In this document: positions 1-8,735 of the stretch, piece by piece
Numbering within the stretch: the stretch's first letter is position 1
Layout of the letters: the number at the start of each line of letters is the position of its first letter
NCBI GenBank assembly: GCA_963781805.1
Contig: CAWAHF010000004.1
Location: 558,001 to 622,000, forward strand
Length of the DNA stretch: 64,000 bases
Direction of reading: 5' to 3'
Source: JAFGPL01 sp963781805
GTDB lineage: Bacteria; Bacteroidota; Bacteroidia; Bacteroidales; UBA10428
Program-made: the position numbers and the translations under genes
Notes under the pieces: generated by a model
Seen by the model: the letters and a program-made list of their open reading frames with translations, nothing else
Database searches by the model: none
Told to the model about the DNA's origin: nothing

Positions 1-93
1 TTATCTGATGGAGCAAATATGCTAAAAATGGAATATCTGGAAAAACTATTAATTAGGCTGCTGAAACTAAGAAGAACTGTAAGTGAATTTTAA
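1..93 (+). CDS. C-terminal end of an unidentified ORF (partial, cut by window edge)
   Basis: Frame 1 is open from the first base to a TAA at 91-93 and gives 30 residues ending LLIRLLKLRRTVSEF. The stretch looks like a leucine-rich amphipathic helix. It converges with the SiaC-like gene on the other strand, leaving an 18-base gap, which is normal for two real gene ends. Nothing in so short a piece identifies a family, and a chance open frame of 30 codons is possible. Confidence 0.35.
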   Translation, partial: LSDGANMLKMEYLEKLLIRLLKLRRTVSEF

Positions 94-111
94 TTATACA
101 GGTTTCGATTC

Positions 112-480
112 TTACTTATCGTTAATTATATAGTTGAATTTAACTCTCGACAGGGTTTCTGCCAGAATCTGGCCAGATTCAAGACTATCCAAATCTTCTT
201 TATCATAATACCAATTTACCTTAACATACTTAATTTTGGTATTTGAGTCAAGTTTGCGCAACAATTCGAGTAATTTTTTAGCTGCAGCAGTATTAAAATA
301 ATCCATGACCAAATCAAAATCAACTTCATTAATATTTACCTCAGCTATCCAATCAATTATTGGGTCGAAGAATTCCTTGGCGTTTTCCGGAAAAGCACTA
401 CCGGCCATTACAAGTTTACCGGTTTGTGCGAAATCAATCAAAGGTGTCTTATTTGTTGGTTCAATTAAGAGATCTTCCAT
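112..480 (-). CDS. SiaC-family (DUF1987) regulatory phosphoprotein
   Basis: The 122-residue protein has the length and layout of the SiaC/DUF1987 family: an early acidic beta strand (MEDLLIEPT), the segment FFDPIIDWI, the strongly typical DYFNTAAAKKLLELL helix, and VNWYYDKED with a following glycine-acid stretch. In Pseudomonas the homologue SiaC is phosphorylated on a threonine by the SiaB kinase, dephosphorylated by the SiaA PP2C phosphatase, and acts on a diguanylate cyclase. The threonine of FNTAAAK is the candidate phosphosite here. No SiaA or SiaB homologue is visible in the window. The family call is firm; the partner in this organism is unknown. Confidence 0.82.
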   Translation of the reverse strand: MEDLLIEPTNKTPLIDFAQTGKLVMAGSAFPENAKEFFDPIIDWIAEVNINEVDFDLVMDYFNTAAAKKLLELLRKLDSNTKIKYVKVNWYYDKEDLDSLESGQILAETLSRVKFNYIINDK

Positions 481-860
481 GATGTCAAATGATCAATCAG
501 TTATTTAATTATCAGAAATAATATTTAACAAATATCACTTTAAAGATATACTAATGTCTGCTAATTTCAACCTTAAAGATAAATAATTATTAACAAGAAT
601 AAACAGTTCGGTTAATTTAATCACACAATAACTATTATAAATTTTGTTTTTAACCATTTTAAATTGCAAAACCAGTTGAAGATTTTGATCCTGTTTTGAG
701 CTTATTTGCATAACTTTGAAATAGCTGTAGATGTCCATAAATCGGAACCAATACTTGTCTTGAAAAGACAGAATTTAATCCTGGAACACCCAGGCATAAA
801 ATCCACCTGACCTAAACCAGAAATTGATATCGAATTTTTGCAGAACAAAATTTCAATGTG
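481..860. other. Intergenic gap, divergent promoter region
   Basis: This 380-base AT-rich gap separates the divergent SiaC-like gene and the radical SAM gene. A Bacteroidota-type -7 box, TAACTTTG, lies at 711-718 on the plus strand, with TTTG at 684-687 upstream; the 23-base spacer is slightly long. If used, the radical SAM mRNA would have a leader of about 135 bases. Short open frames here have no coding character. No other feature seen. Confidence 0.4.
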
Positions 861-2012
861 ATGAAAACCAACTATTTTAGTCATTCTAAAAGAGAATTTG
901 TAAAGAAAGGCTTAATTGGAACTACGGGCATTCTATGTGGTTTAAATAATCATTTTTTTCAGGGTAATGTCAATAAACAAGCCAACTCAGATGACTTATG
1001 GAAATGGAGTAAAGAAGGAATGTTTTATGAAAAAACCCCTAGAGGTGTCACGTGTCTTATTTGTCCAAATGCCTGCACAATTAAGGAAGGAGAATTTGGT
1101 GATTGCAGAAATCGAACCAATCGCAATGGAAGTCTCTATTCCATTGCATATGGCAATCCTTGCGCGGTTCATATAGATCCGGTTGAAAAAAAGCCTTTGT
1201 TTCATTTCCTTCCAGGAAGTAAATCTTATTCAATAGCCACCGCCGGGTGCAATCTGGCATGTCTGAATTGTCAAAACTGGTCTATCTCACAAACATCACC
1301 AAGGGAAACCAGAAATTATGACCTGATGCCCGAAAAACTGATAGAAGAAACGATTACAAGCAATTGTAAATCTATTGCCTACACCTATTCAGAACCGATA
1401 ACATTTTATGAGTACACCTATGATTCCTCAAAACTAGCACGAACAAAAGGCATCCGGAATATTCTGGTTTCTGCAGGATATATCAATGAAAAACCTTTGC
1501 GCGAATTGGCAAAATATATTGATGCCGCAAATATAGATTTAAAGTCTTTCAAAGATGAACTTTATCTTAAGTTGAACGGTGGAAGACTTAAACCTGTCCT
1601 CGATACACTTAAGATTTTAAAAGAAGAGAATGTTTGGCTGGAGATTACCAATCTGGTAGTGCCGAGTTGGACTGATAACTTGGACATGATAACAGAAATG
1701 TGTAAATGGCTGAAAGATAATGGATTTGAAGATCGTCCTCTGCACTTTAGCAGATTTTTTCCTCAGTATAAATTAACCCAATTACCTTCCACTCCCGTTA
1801 GTATACTTCTAAAAGCCAGAGAAATTGCACTTCATTCAGGATTGAACTTTGTATATATTGGAAATGTTCCAGGTTCAGAGGCTGATACTACTATATGTCC
1901 TTCATGTAAAAAAGCCGTTGTAGAGCGAAAAGGATTTTCAATACTTGCTTTCAATATTGAAAATGGGAAATGTAAATTTTGCAAAACAAAAATACCTGGT
2001 GTATGGAATTAA
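861..2012 (+). CDS. amrS: AmmeMemoRadiSam-system radical SAM enzyme with Tat-like N-terminus
   Basis: The protein is a radical SAM enzyme of the AmrS group (relatives of pyruvate formate-lyase activases). The cluster motif is C130-x3-C134-x2-C137 (GCNLACLNCQNW), preceded by a family-typical four-cysteine segment (C65, C68, C72, C82) and followed by YTYSEPITFYEY. Two CxxC pairs at the C-terminus (CPSC, CKFC) look like a zinc ribbon. The first 30 residues are unusual: SKREFVKKG followed by a glycine-rich hydrophobic stretch resembles a Tat signal with KR in place of RR. The start is taken at ATG 861; a GTG at 858 is directly adjacent. AmrS normally works with Memo and AMMECR1 domain proteins, neither of which is encoded nearby. 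The substrate is not established. Confidence 0.85.
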   Translation: MKTNYFSHSKREFVKKGLIGTTGILCGLNNHFFQGNVNKQANSDDLWKWSKEGMFYEKTPRGVTCLICPNACTIKEGEFGDCRNRTNRNGSLYSIAYGNPCAVHIDPVEKKPLFHFLPGSKSYSIATAGCNLACLNCQNWSISQTSPRETRNYDLMPEKLIEETITSNCKSIAYTYSEPITFYEYTYDSSKLARTKGIRNILVSAGYINEKPLRELAKYIDAANIDLKSFKDELYLKLNGGRLKPVLDTLKILKEENVWLEITNLVVPSWTDNLDMITEMCKWLKDNGFEDRPLHFSRFFPQYKLTQLPSTPVSILLKAREIALHSGLNFVYIGNVPGSEADTTICPSCKKAVVERKGFSILAFNIENGKCKFCKTKIPGVWN

Positions 2013-2089
2013 TCAAAACTCGGGTAATTTCATCAGGAATCTTAATAAATAAATTCCATCAAAAATCTTACAAAAAATTTAAACTGCCT

Positions 2090-2120
2090 CTTTCAGGATT
2101 GCGAAATTATTATATTTTTG
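2090..2120 (+). promoter_or_regulatory. Candidate Bacteroidota promoter for the KDPG aldolase gene
   Basis: TATTTTTG at 2113-2120 matches the -7 consensus TAnnTTTG. TTTC at 2090-2093 stands 19 bases upstream, where TTTG is expected. The ATG follows 20 bases after the -7 box, implying a short leader. Confidence 0.4.
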
Positions 2121-2139
2121 AATCCATTTAATTTCCTGC

Positions 2140-2778
2140 ATGTCAAAATTACTTAGCAAAATAAAGGAGTTACCCATTTTGGGTATTTTAAGAGGCATTA
2201 GCGAGGAACATCTGGAACCACTCACCGAGGCTATTATTTCATCCGGTCTCAAATCGGTTGAAATAACCATGAATACTCCAAATGCTACAGCTCTGCTAAA
2301 AAAAATAATTGCGTTATCTTCCGGTAGGTTGATAATCGGAGCCGGCACAGTATTGAACAGCCAGGAGTTATCAGATGCTCTTGAAGCCGGAGCCCGGTTT
2401 ATTGTGACTCCTTCAACTGTAATGGAAGTGGTTGAATATTGTTCTGCCAACTCTATTCCGGTTTTCCCGGGAGCCCTTACACCTACAGAAATTCATAAGG
2501 CATGGCAATTGGGCGCTTCTATGATAAAAATATTCCCTGCCTCTCTGGTCGGACCTGCCTATTTTAGAGAAATTAAGGCTCCCTTTAATAATATTGAATT
2601 AATGGCGGTTGGAGGTGTATCAGAAAAAAATATTTCCGAGTTTTTCAGAATGGGAGCATCGGCAGTTGCATTCGGAGCAAGTATTTTTAAAAATGAACTC
2701 ATTGATAATAAGCGATATGGTGATATAACTATTGAAATTAAAAAGCTAATTCAAGCATATCAAGGATCGATTGAATAA
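2140..2778 (+). CDS. eda: 2-dehydro-3-deoxyphosphogluconate / 4-hydroxy-2-oxoglutarate aldolase
   Basis: A 212-residue class I aldolase of the KDPG/KHG family, which splits 2-keto-3-deoxy-6-phosphogluconate into pyruvate and glyceraldehyde 3-phosphate. Visible motifs in order are GILRG (15-19), VEITMNTPNA with the catalytic E41, IGAGTVLN, FIVTPST, PVFPGALTPTE, and MIKIFPAS with the Schiff-base lysine K130, then AVGGV for phosphate binding. Length matches the family. In Bacteroidota this enzyme usually ends uronate or galactose catabolism; a pectin-type hydrolase (GH105) lies 5 kb away, but no kinase or isomerase is beside it. The next gene follows after 22 bases and is probably co-transcribed. 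Confidence 0.93.
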   Translation: MSKLLSKIKELPILGILRGISEEHLEPLTEAIISSGLKSVEITMNTPNATALLKKIIALSSGRLIIGAGTVLNSQELSDALEAGARFIVTPSTVMEVVEYCSANSIPVFPGALTPTEIHKAWQLGASMIKIFPASLVGPAYFREIKAPFNNIELMAVGGVSEKNISEFFRMGASAVAFGASIFKNELIDNKRYGDITIEIKKLIQAYQGSIE

Positions 2779-2800
2779 ACATCTTAAATCTATTTTTATT

Positions 2801-3223
2801 ATGAGTATTTTTTCACAGGATGACCAGAACATAAAAAAAAGTTATTTACTGATGCTGATAAAGCTTAGCAATGCAAATCATAAAATTGATGTTAACGAAG
2901 CGAGATTTATCAGTGATGTTGCAAAAAAACTCGGTTTATCTGATAACGATGTGATAAATATTGACAAACATCCGGAAGAATTTCATTTCACTCTTCCTGA
3001 TAATTTGATGGAACGAATGCAGCAATTCTATCATTTATTATTTCTTATGGGTATTGATGGAGAAATTACTCATGATGAAAGAGAGATGTGCAGAGAACTT
3101 GGATTCAGACTTTGCCTGAATCCACTACTGATGGATGATCTTATTAATCTGATGATTGATAACCTTTCTAAAAGAATACCCGAAGGGGAGATGCTAAATG
3201 CTGTAAAGAAATATCTGAATTAG
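2801..3223 (+). CDS. Helical TerB-like protein of unknown function
   Basis: The protein is about 140 residues, all alpha, with two acidic patches of the form NHKIDVNEARFI and DGEITHDEREM spaced as in TerB-like (tellurite-resistance TerB / DjlA N-terminal) domains. The frame can be read from a TTG at 2771 that overlaps the aldolase, but ATG 2801 gives a cleaner start (MSIFSQDDQN) and a 22-base gap. It has no signal peptide, so it is cytoplasmic. It is probably an operon partner of the aldolase gene, without an obvious functional link. The TerB-like assignment rests on pattern alone. Confidence 0.65.
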   Translation: MSIFSQDDQNIKKSYLLMLIKLSNANHKIDVNEARFISDVAKKLGLSDNDVINIDKHPEEFHFTLPDNLMERMQQFYHLLFLMGIDGEITHDEREMCRELGFRLCLNPLLMDDLINLMIDNLSKRIPEGEMLNAVKKYLN

Positions 3224-6200
3224 CCGGCTATTTTTAATTTTTCCTTGTTCCTTTTCTGTTGAATTTTTTTATTCAATTCCCTTGTTCTTTCTACTTCCTG
3301 TTGCATTTTCTGTCGCAGATTGTTTTGTTTTTTGAGAATCAGATTATTAAATCGTTCAATCTTTTTAGAATGTTTCACCTTTTCTTTTTCAATTTTTTTC
3401 CGTTGTATTTCCTGATCTTCAAGAGTTTTCTGGTTAAAAGACAATACTTTTTTACTATAAGATTCATTTTCACTTAATAATTTATGACGATCAGATTCAA
3501 TGTCATTCATTATCTTTTTATTACGTTGTGAAATCTTCTGACTCTCCTTCTCTATGCCGTTTCTAAGATCTTCAATTTCTTTTTCTCTCTGAATTGCAAG
3601 CTTCCGGTTAGATTCAGATATTTCCTCGCTCTGTCTGTAATTATCATTATTTCCATTATTTTGCCATTTATCAAGCTCCGTGAGGATTTTGTCATTCTCT
3701 TCCAAAATTTGCCTGCTTAAATCTTCCTGATCTTCCTTATATCTTTCTTCTTCCATGATCCTGACTTCAGAAAGTTTTTCGTTGTATCTTTTGATCTCAT
3801 CACTTATTCTTGAATATTTATCAGCCAGTTCCTTATTTTGTTTCTCCTGTTCTTTCCTAACCTGCTCGTTGTACCTATCGGTTTCTGCCTGGCTTTTTTG
3901 GGTGACCTTGTCCGTTCCCTGCCGCTGTAGTTCCTTTTCGGCCAGTACTTTTTGGTTGTATTCAGTTATCTGTTCGCTCTCCTTTTCACCTTCTCTTGCT
4001 TTCTTTTCAGCCTCTTCCTGCTTCTCCTGTATGGTCTTTTCGTTGTACCTGGCAATGGCTTCGCTTAAAGCCTGGTTTTGTTTCATTACCTCTGCCAATG
4101 CCTTTTCCTGCTCTTTCCTAACCTGCTCGTTGTACCTATCGGTTTCTGCCTGGCTTTTTTGGGTGACCTTGTCCGTTCCCTGCCGCTGTAGTTCCTTTTC
4201 GGCCAGTACTTTTTGGTTGTATTCAGTTATCTGTTCGCTCTCCTTTTCACCTTCTCTTGCTTTCTTTTCAGCCTCTTCCTGCTTCTCCTGTATGGTCTTT
4301 TCGTTGTACCTGGCAATGGCTTCGCTTAAAACCTGGTTTTGTTTCATCACTTCTGTAAATGCTTTCTCCTGCTCTTTCCTAACCTGCTCGTTGTACCTAT
4401 CGGTTTCTGCCTGGCTTTTTTGGGTGACCTTGTCCGTTCCCTGCCGCTGTAGTTCCTTTTCGGCCAGTACTTTTTGGTTGTATTCAGTTATCTGTTCGCT
4501 CTCCTTTTCACCTTCTCTTGCTTTCTTTTCAGCCTCTTCCTGCTTCTCCTGTATGGTCTTTTCGTTGTACCTGGCAATGGCTTCGCTTAAAACCTGGTTT
4601 TGTTTCATCACTTCTGTAAATGCTTTCTCCTGCTCTTTCCTAACCTGCTCGTTGTACCTATCGGTTTCTGCCTGGCTTTTTTGGGTGACCTTGTCCGTTC
4701 CCTGCCGCTGTAGTTCTTTTTCAGCCAGAACTTTTTGGTTGTATTCAGTTATCTGTTCGCTCTCCTTTTCACCTTCTCTTGCTTTCTTTTCAGCCTCTTC
4801 CTGCTTCTCCTGTATGGTCTTTTCGTTGTACCTGGCAATGGCTTCGCTTAAAACCTGGTTTTGTTTCATCACTTCTGTAAATGCTTTCTCCTGCTCTTTC
4901 CTAACCTGCTCGTTGTACCTATCGGTTTCTGCCTGGCTTTTTTGGGTGACCTTGTCCGTTCCCTGCCGCTGTAGTTCTTTTTCAGCCAGAACTTTTTGGT
5001 TGTATTCTAATATCTCCTGACTTTCCTTATTTGCTTCTTTTGCATTTTTATCTACCTGTTTCTGCTTCTCCTGCATGGCCTTTTCATTGTACCTGGCAAT
5101 GGCTTCGCTTAAAGCCTTGTTCTGTTTCATTACCTCTGCCAATGCCTTTTCCTGCTCTTTTCTGACCTGTTCGTTATATCTATCAGTCTCTGCCTGGCTT
5201 TTTTGGGTGACCTTGTCCGTTCCCTGCCGCTGTAGTTCCTTTTCGGCCAGTACTTTTTGGTTGTATTCAGTTATCTGTTCGCTCTCCTTTTCACCTTCTC
5301 TTGCTTTCTTTTCAGCCTCTTCCTGCTTCTCCTGCATGGCCTTTTCATTGTACCTGGCAATGGCTTCGCTTAAAGCCTTGTTCTGTTTCATTACCTCTGC
5401 CAATGCCTTTTCCTGCTCTTTTCTGACCTGTTCGTTATATCTATCAGTCTCTGCCTGGCTTTTTTGGGTGACCTTGTCCGTTCCCTGCCGCTGTAGTTCC
5501 TTTTCGGCCAGTACTTTTTGGTTGTATTCAGTTATCTGTTCGCTCTCCTTTTCACCTTCTCTTGCTTTCTTTTCAGCCTCTTCCTGCTTCTCCTGCATGG
5601 CCTTTTCATTGTACCTGGCAATGGCTTCGCTTAAAACCTGGTTTTGTTTCATTACCTCTGCCAATGCATTTTCCTGCTCTTTCCTAACCTGCTCGTTGTA
5701 CTTATCGGTTTCTGCCTGGCTTTTTTGGGTGACCTTGTCCGTTCCCTGCCGCTGTAGTTCCTTTTCGGCCAGTACTTTTTGGTTGTATTCAGTTATCTGT
5801 TCGCTCTCCTTTTCACCTTCTCTTGCTTTCTTTTCAGCCTCTTCCTGCTTCTCCTGCATGGCCTTTTCATTGTATCTGGCAATGGCTTCGCTTAAAACCT
5901 GGTTTTGTTTCATTACCTCTGCCAATGCATTTTCCTGCTCTTTCCTAACCTGCTCGTTGTACCTATCGGTTTCTGCCTGGCTTTTTTGGGTGACCTTGTC
6001 CGTTCCCTGCCGCTGTAGTTCCTTTTCGGCCAGTACTTTTTGGTTGTATTCTACTATCTCCTGACTTTTTTTATCTGCTTCCTTTGCATTTTTATCAACC
6101 AGGTCCTGTTTTTCCTGCAGAGTCTTTTTGTTGTACCTGGCAATAGCTTCGCTTAAAGCCTGGTTCTGTTTCATTACCTCTGCCAATACCTTTTCTTGCT

Positions 6201-6771
6201 CTTTCCTGACCTTTTCGTTGTAATGATCAAATTCTTTGCGGGACATAACAGATTGATGATCTGCACCTAACCGGGTTTGTTCAAGTCTTTCAATAACTGA
6301 TTTGTTAAATTCTTCGATTTCTTTACTGCTTTTTTCTACCTCCTTAGCCAGTATTTCCTGCACCTTTTTCTTTTTTAATTCCTGCTTAAGATTTGCTTTT
6401 CTATTTTTTTCATTAATTCGTTGAATTTCTTTTACCTGTTCTTCAATATTCCGGGTTTCAATTTTTTCCTGATGATTGTTTTCACGGGCAATTTTTTTAC
6501 TGTCTTTTCTGCCCATGACTTCCATTTGCTCTTTGAGTCTTATATTTCTTTTAATTTCTTTTCTCTCTTTTCTACGGTTTTTAGCGTTATTGAATTTTTG
6601 CCTTATTTTAATCCTCAATGGTATTTTGGGTTTGTCTATACTATAATCAGTTGAATGTAGCGTCTTTTTATTATCAGGTATAAGCATGTTGTTTGCAGGT
6701 TCTTTCTGCGCAAACAGATTTATGCAATTACAGAAACAGAATAAAAATAATACCAGAAGAATTCTCTTCAT
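3220..6771 (-). CDS. Secreted long coiled-coil protein with nine near-identical 87-residue repeats
   Basis: The 1183-residue protein starts with a clear signal peptide (hydrophobic core followed by LFAQ). A basic segment follows, then an almost unbroken predicted coiled coil rich in E, K and Q. Nine copies of an 87-residue unit make up the centre, each with the core LQRQGTDKVTQKSQAETD and then EQVRKEQEKALAEVMKQN. A diverged tenth copy lies on the N-terminal side. The last ~250 residues are non-repeated coiled coil ending in a basic tail. There is no membrane anchor, lipobox or sorting domain. I do not recognise a family; a periplasmic or envelope-spanning structural filament is an inference. 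It is convergent with the TerB-like gene, overlapping it by 4 bases. Confidence 0.85.
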   Translation of the reverse strand: MKRILLVLFLFCFCNCINLFAQKEPANNMLIPDNKKTLHSTDYSIDKPKIPLRIKIRQKFNNAKNRRKERKEIKRNIRLKEQMEVMGRKDSKKIARENNHQEKIETRNIEEQVKEIQRINEKNRKANLKQELKKKKVQEILAKEVEKSSKEIEEFNKSVIERLEQTRLGADHQSVMSRKEFDHYNEKVRKEQEKVLAEVMKQNQALSEAIARYNKKTLQEKQDLVDKNAKEADKKSQEIVEYNQKVLAEKELQRQGTDKVTQKSQAETDRYNEQVRKEQENALAEVMKQNQVLSEAIARYNEKAMQEKQEEAEKKAREGEKESEQITEYNQKVLAEKELQRQGTDKVTQKSQAETDKYNEQVRKEQENALAEVMKQNQVLSEAIARYNEKAMQEKQEEAEKKAREGEKESEQITEYNQKVLAEKELQRQGTDKVTQKSQAETDRYNEQVRKEQEKALAEVMKQNKALSEAIARYNEKAMQEKQEEAEKKAREGEKESEQITEYNQKVLAEKELQRQGTDKVTQKSQAETDRYNEQVRKEQEKALAEVMKQNKALSEAIARYNEKAMQEKQKQVDKNAKEANKESQEILEYNQKVLAEKELQRQGTDKVTQKSQAETDRYNEQVRKEQEKAFTEVMKQNQVLSEAIARYNEKTIQEKQEEAEKKAREGEKESEQITEYNQKVLAEKELQRQGTDKVTQKSQAETDRYNEQVRKEQEKAFTEVMKQNQVLSEAIARYNEKTIQEKQEEAEKKAREGEKESEQITEYNQKVLAEKELQRQGTDKVTQKSQAETDRYNEQVRKEQEKAFTEVMKQNQVLSEAIARYNEKTIQEKQEEAEKKAREGEKESEQITEYNQKVLAEKELQRQGTDKVTQKSQAETDRYNEQVRKEQEKALAEVMKQNQALSEAIARYNEKTIQEKQEEAEKKAREGEKESEQITEYNQKVLAEKELQRQGTDKVTQKSQAETDRYNEQVRKEQEKQNKELADKYSRISDEIKRYNEKLSEVRIMEEERYKEDQEDLSRQILEENDKILTELDKWQNNGNNDNYRQSEEISESNRKLAIQREKEIEDLRNGIEKESQKISQRNKKIMNDIESDRHKLLSENESYSKKVLSFNQKTLEDQEIQRKKIEKEKVKHSKKIERFNNLILKKQNNLRQKMQQEVERTRELNKKIQQKRNKEKLKIAG
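3840..6250 (-). repeat. Tandem 261-bp coding repeat, nine close copies plus one diverged
   Basis: The anchor GGGTGACC, inside the KVTQ codons, recurs on the plus strand at 3900, 4161, 4422, 4683, 4944, 5205, 5466, 5727 and 5988: eight intervals of exactly 261 bases (87 codons). Copies are nearly identical at the DNA level, including silent positions, so they were homogenised recently. Two linker types occur. Most units end EEAEKKAREGEKESEQI, but the unit near 5000-5060 has KQVDKNAKEANKESQEI, like the diverged first copy near 6060-6110. This mosaic suggests recombination within the array. Confidence 0.95.
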
Positions 6772-6973
6772 TGCTGATTATTTAAAAGATTACTAGGTAT
6801 TACGACAAAAAATTATTTTTGTTTATGTATGTGTTTTTCGATCATTCTATGCTTAAATATAATAAAATATTACAAACTGACATTTTATATAATTATTTAC
6901 TTCAGATAATATATACTATAATATTGTATATTAAAAATATATAATAATCAAATTAGACAGAATTCATCAAACT

Positions 6974-7339
6974 TCAGGCTGAAATTTTCTTATCCTTATC
7001 GTTTGGATTAATTTGATTTTGCTTACTGTCATTATGTGTAGAAATAAAATCAAAATATTCTGCATACGAAATATTAAACATTCTGATAATATAATAGCGG
7101 GATTCCATGAATCCTTTTACATAAGGTTCACCTTGTTCAAAAGGGTATTTATTAAAAAAATCAATCTCACATTTGTTAATGTAAAATACATAAATTTCTT
7201 CATTGATTTGTTGTTTCAAATAGTTGAATAAATCGCGGGCTCCGTTGGTTGCTTCATTCTGAAAATCAGTTATGATCTGAGGAAAATCCGCAATAATTTG
7301 CAGTACCCTGTCTTTTAATTTTAAATGTGAAACCTTCAT
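6974..7339 (-). CDS. Small conserved-looking cytoplasmic protein, function unknown
   Basis: The protein is 121 residues without a signal peptide or membrane segment. A helical N-terminal half (LKDRVLQIIADFPQIITDF) is followed by aromatic-rich text (EIYVFYINKCEIDFFNKYPF, then MESRYYIIRMF) and a polar tail. It has normal codon character and a plausible ATG, with a 200-base AT-rich gap on each side. I do not recognise a family. It stands alone between the coiled-coil gene and the GH105 gene. Confidence 0.6.
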   Translation of the reverse strand: MKVSHLKLKDRVLQIIADFPQIITDFQNEATNGARDLFNYLKQQINEEIYVFYINKCEIDFFNKYPFEQGEPYVKGFMESRYYIIRMFNISYAEYFDFISTHNDSKQNQINPNDKDKKISA

Positions 7340-7577
7340 GTAAATGATTATTTAACAATCAAAATAAATGACTAAAATTTAGTCATAATATTTTACTTTT
7401 TAAAATATTTTACACATTTTATTAAAGAATTCCAATTAAAATTTTCCGGATTTATACGACCAAAATAATCACGGCTCTGGAAGGTCCATAATTTAAGACC
7501 TCTCCTCTATATCCTGGGATATACTTAAAGATATACAAAACTATGGAAAGGAAAAGACGGCAGTATATTAAATCTAC

Positions 7578-8735
7578 TTATCTCATTATGAAGACTTCAC
7601 TACCGGCAAGCAAAAAGCAGCCAAGACCAAAATCTTCAAAATCAGGTATTTTATCATATGTCACTGGCTGACCAGCATCAGGTTCTTTTCCCGTGCTTTG
7701 AACAAAACCTAACATTCCATCCGGATGTAAAGCAGACGTCACCATTGCATTCCATGCCTTAACTACAATAGGTTTATATTTTTCTTCACTAATTACCCCA
7801 TTATTAATTCCCCAGGCGATTCCATAGGTGAATAATGCTGTACCGGATGTTTCTTTTCCGCCAAAATGAGTTGAATCATGCAGACTAACATTCCAAAAAC
7901 CATCATTGCGTTGTAAAGGCACAATAGCATTGACCATTTGTCTGTATGTCTTAATATATTCTTTGCGATGAGGAGCATTCGCAGGCATAATTTCAAGGAT
8001 TCTGACCAAAGCGGCCATTACCCATCCATTTCCTCTGGACCAGAAACAATTTTCTCCGTTTGGTTCTTTATAGGGAGGATGGAAATCTTTATCCCGCCAC
8101 CAGAGTCCCTCTTTTGGATTATATAAACCGATGGTACCTTCTTTTTCTTTTGTATAGGTATACATGTCATACATTCTTTCAAAATATGCGTTATCCTTGT
8201 AAACTACTCCCAGTTGGGCAAAAACCGGCATGGCCATTTGCAGGGCATCAATCCAGCTCCAATCGTCAATTTTGGAAGTTTTCAGCATACTATCCACAGA
8301 TGCTTTGATATTCTCGATTCGTTCGGGTTGGGGATCAATCAGATACAAATCAATATACGTCTGACCAGCACATTGATTATCGGCATTTCTGGTATAAGTG
8401 ATTCCATCTCTTAAATTCCAGTTGTGAAATTCGCCCCACTTTACTGCATAATCATAATACTCTGTCCTGGGATCAATTTTATTAAGTGCCATTAAACCCT
8501 CATAATAAACACCTCTGGTCCATATATTGCTCGCACGTGATCTGTCCGTAACAATTCTCTGCCCTACATCAGGCCATTTATCCATAAAATATTTGTTTGC
8601 ACGTGTCATTTTTTCCAATATCTCATCTTTTCCTGGTAAATCTTGTGCCTTAAGCGTAATTCCTACCAGCACAAAAATTTGACAAAGTAAAATTACTTTG
8701 TACCATAATTGAATTTTTCTTTTGTTAATTAGCAT
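7578..8735 (-). CDS. GH88/GH105 unsaturated rhamnogalacturonyl hydrolase, secreted
   Basis: A 385-residue (alpha/alpha)6-barrel enzyme with a signal peptide (cleavage after about residue 30). It resembles YteR-type GH105 enzymes, which remove the unsaturated uronic acid left at the non-reducing end by pectate or rhamnogalacturonan lyases. Typical motifs are IWTRGVYYEGLMAL, NADNQCAGQTY with candidate catalytic D119, WSWIDALQMA with D163, and FWSRGNGWVMAAL. Its start codon lies inside the end of pyrD (11-base overlap), so it appears to be the last gene of a translationally coupled set. That is an odd partner for pyrimidine synthesis. No pectin lyase is in the window. Confidence 0.88.
   Translation of the reverse strand: MLINKRKIQLWYKVILLCQIFVLVGITLKAQDLPGKDEILEKMTRANKYFMDKWPDVGQRIVTDRSRASNIWTRGVYYEGLMALNKIDPRTEYYDYAVKWGEFHNWNLRDGITYTRNADNQCAGQTYIDLYLIDPQPERIENIKASVDSMLKTSKIDDWSWIDALQMAMPVFAQLGVVYKDNAYFERMYDMYTYTKEKEGTIGLYNPKEGLWWRDKDFHPPYKEPNGENCFWSRGNGWVMAALVRILEIMPANAPHRKEYIKTYRQMVNAIVPLQRNDGFWNVSLHDSTHFGGKETSGTALFTYGIAWGINNGVISEEKYKPIVVKAWNAMVTSALHPDGMLGFVQSTGKEPDAGQPVTYDKIPDFEDFGLGCFLLAGSEVFIMR

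Noticed and set aside
535..884. Two short minus-strand ORFs (67 and 60 codons) before the radical SAM gene.
   Set aside because: No protein character, they overlap each other and run into the start of the radical SAM gene.
3755..6064. Two long plus-strand ORFs (421 and 329 residues) opposite the coiled-coil gene.
   Set aside because: They are antisense shadows. The low-complexity repeat lacks stop codons in this frame and the predicted proteins are S/C/F-rich repeats without any real-protein character, while the minus frame has a signal peptide and coiled coil.
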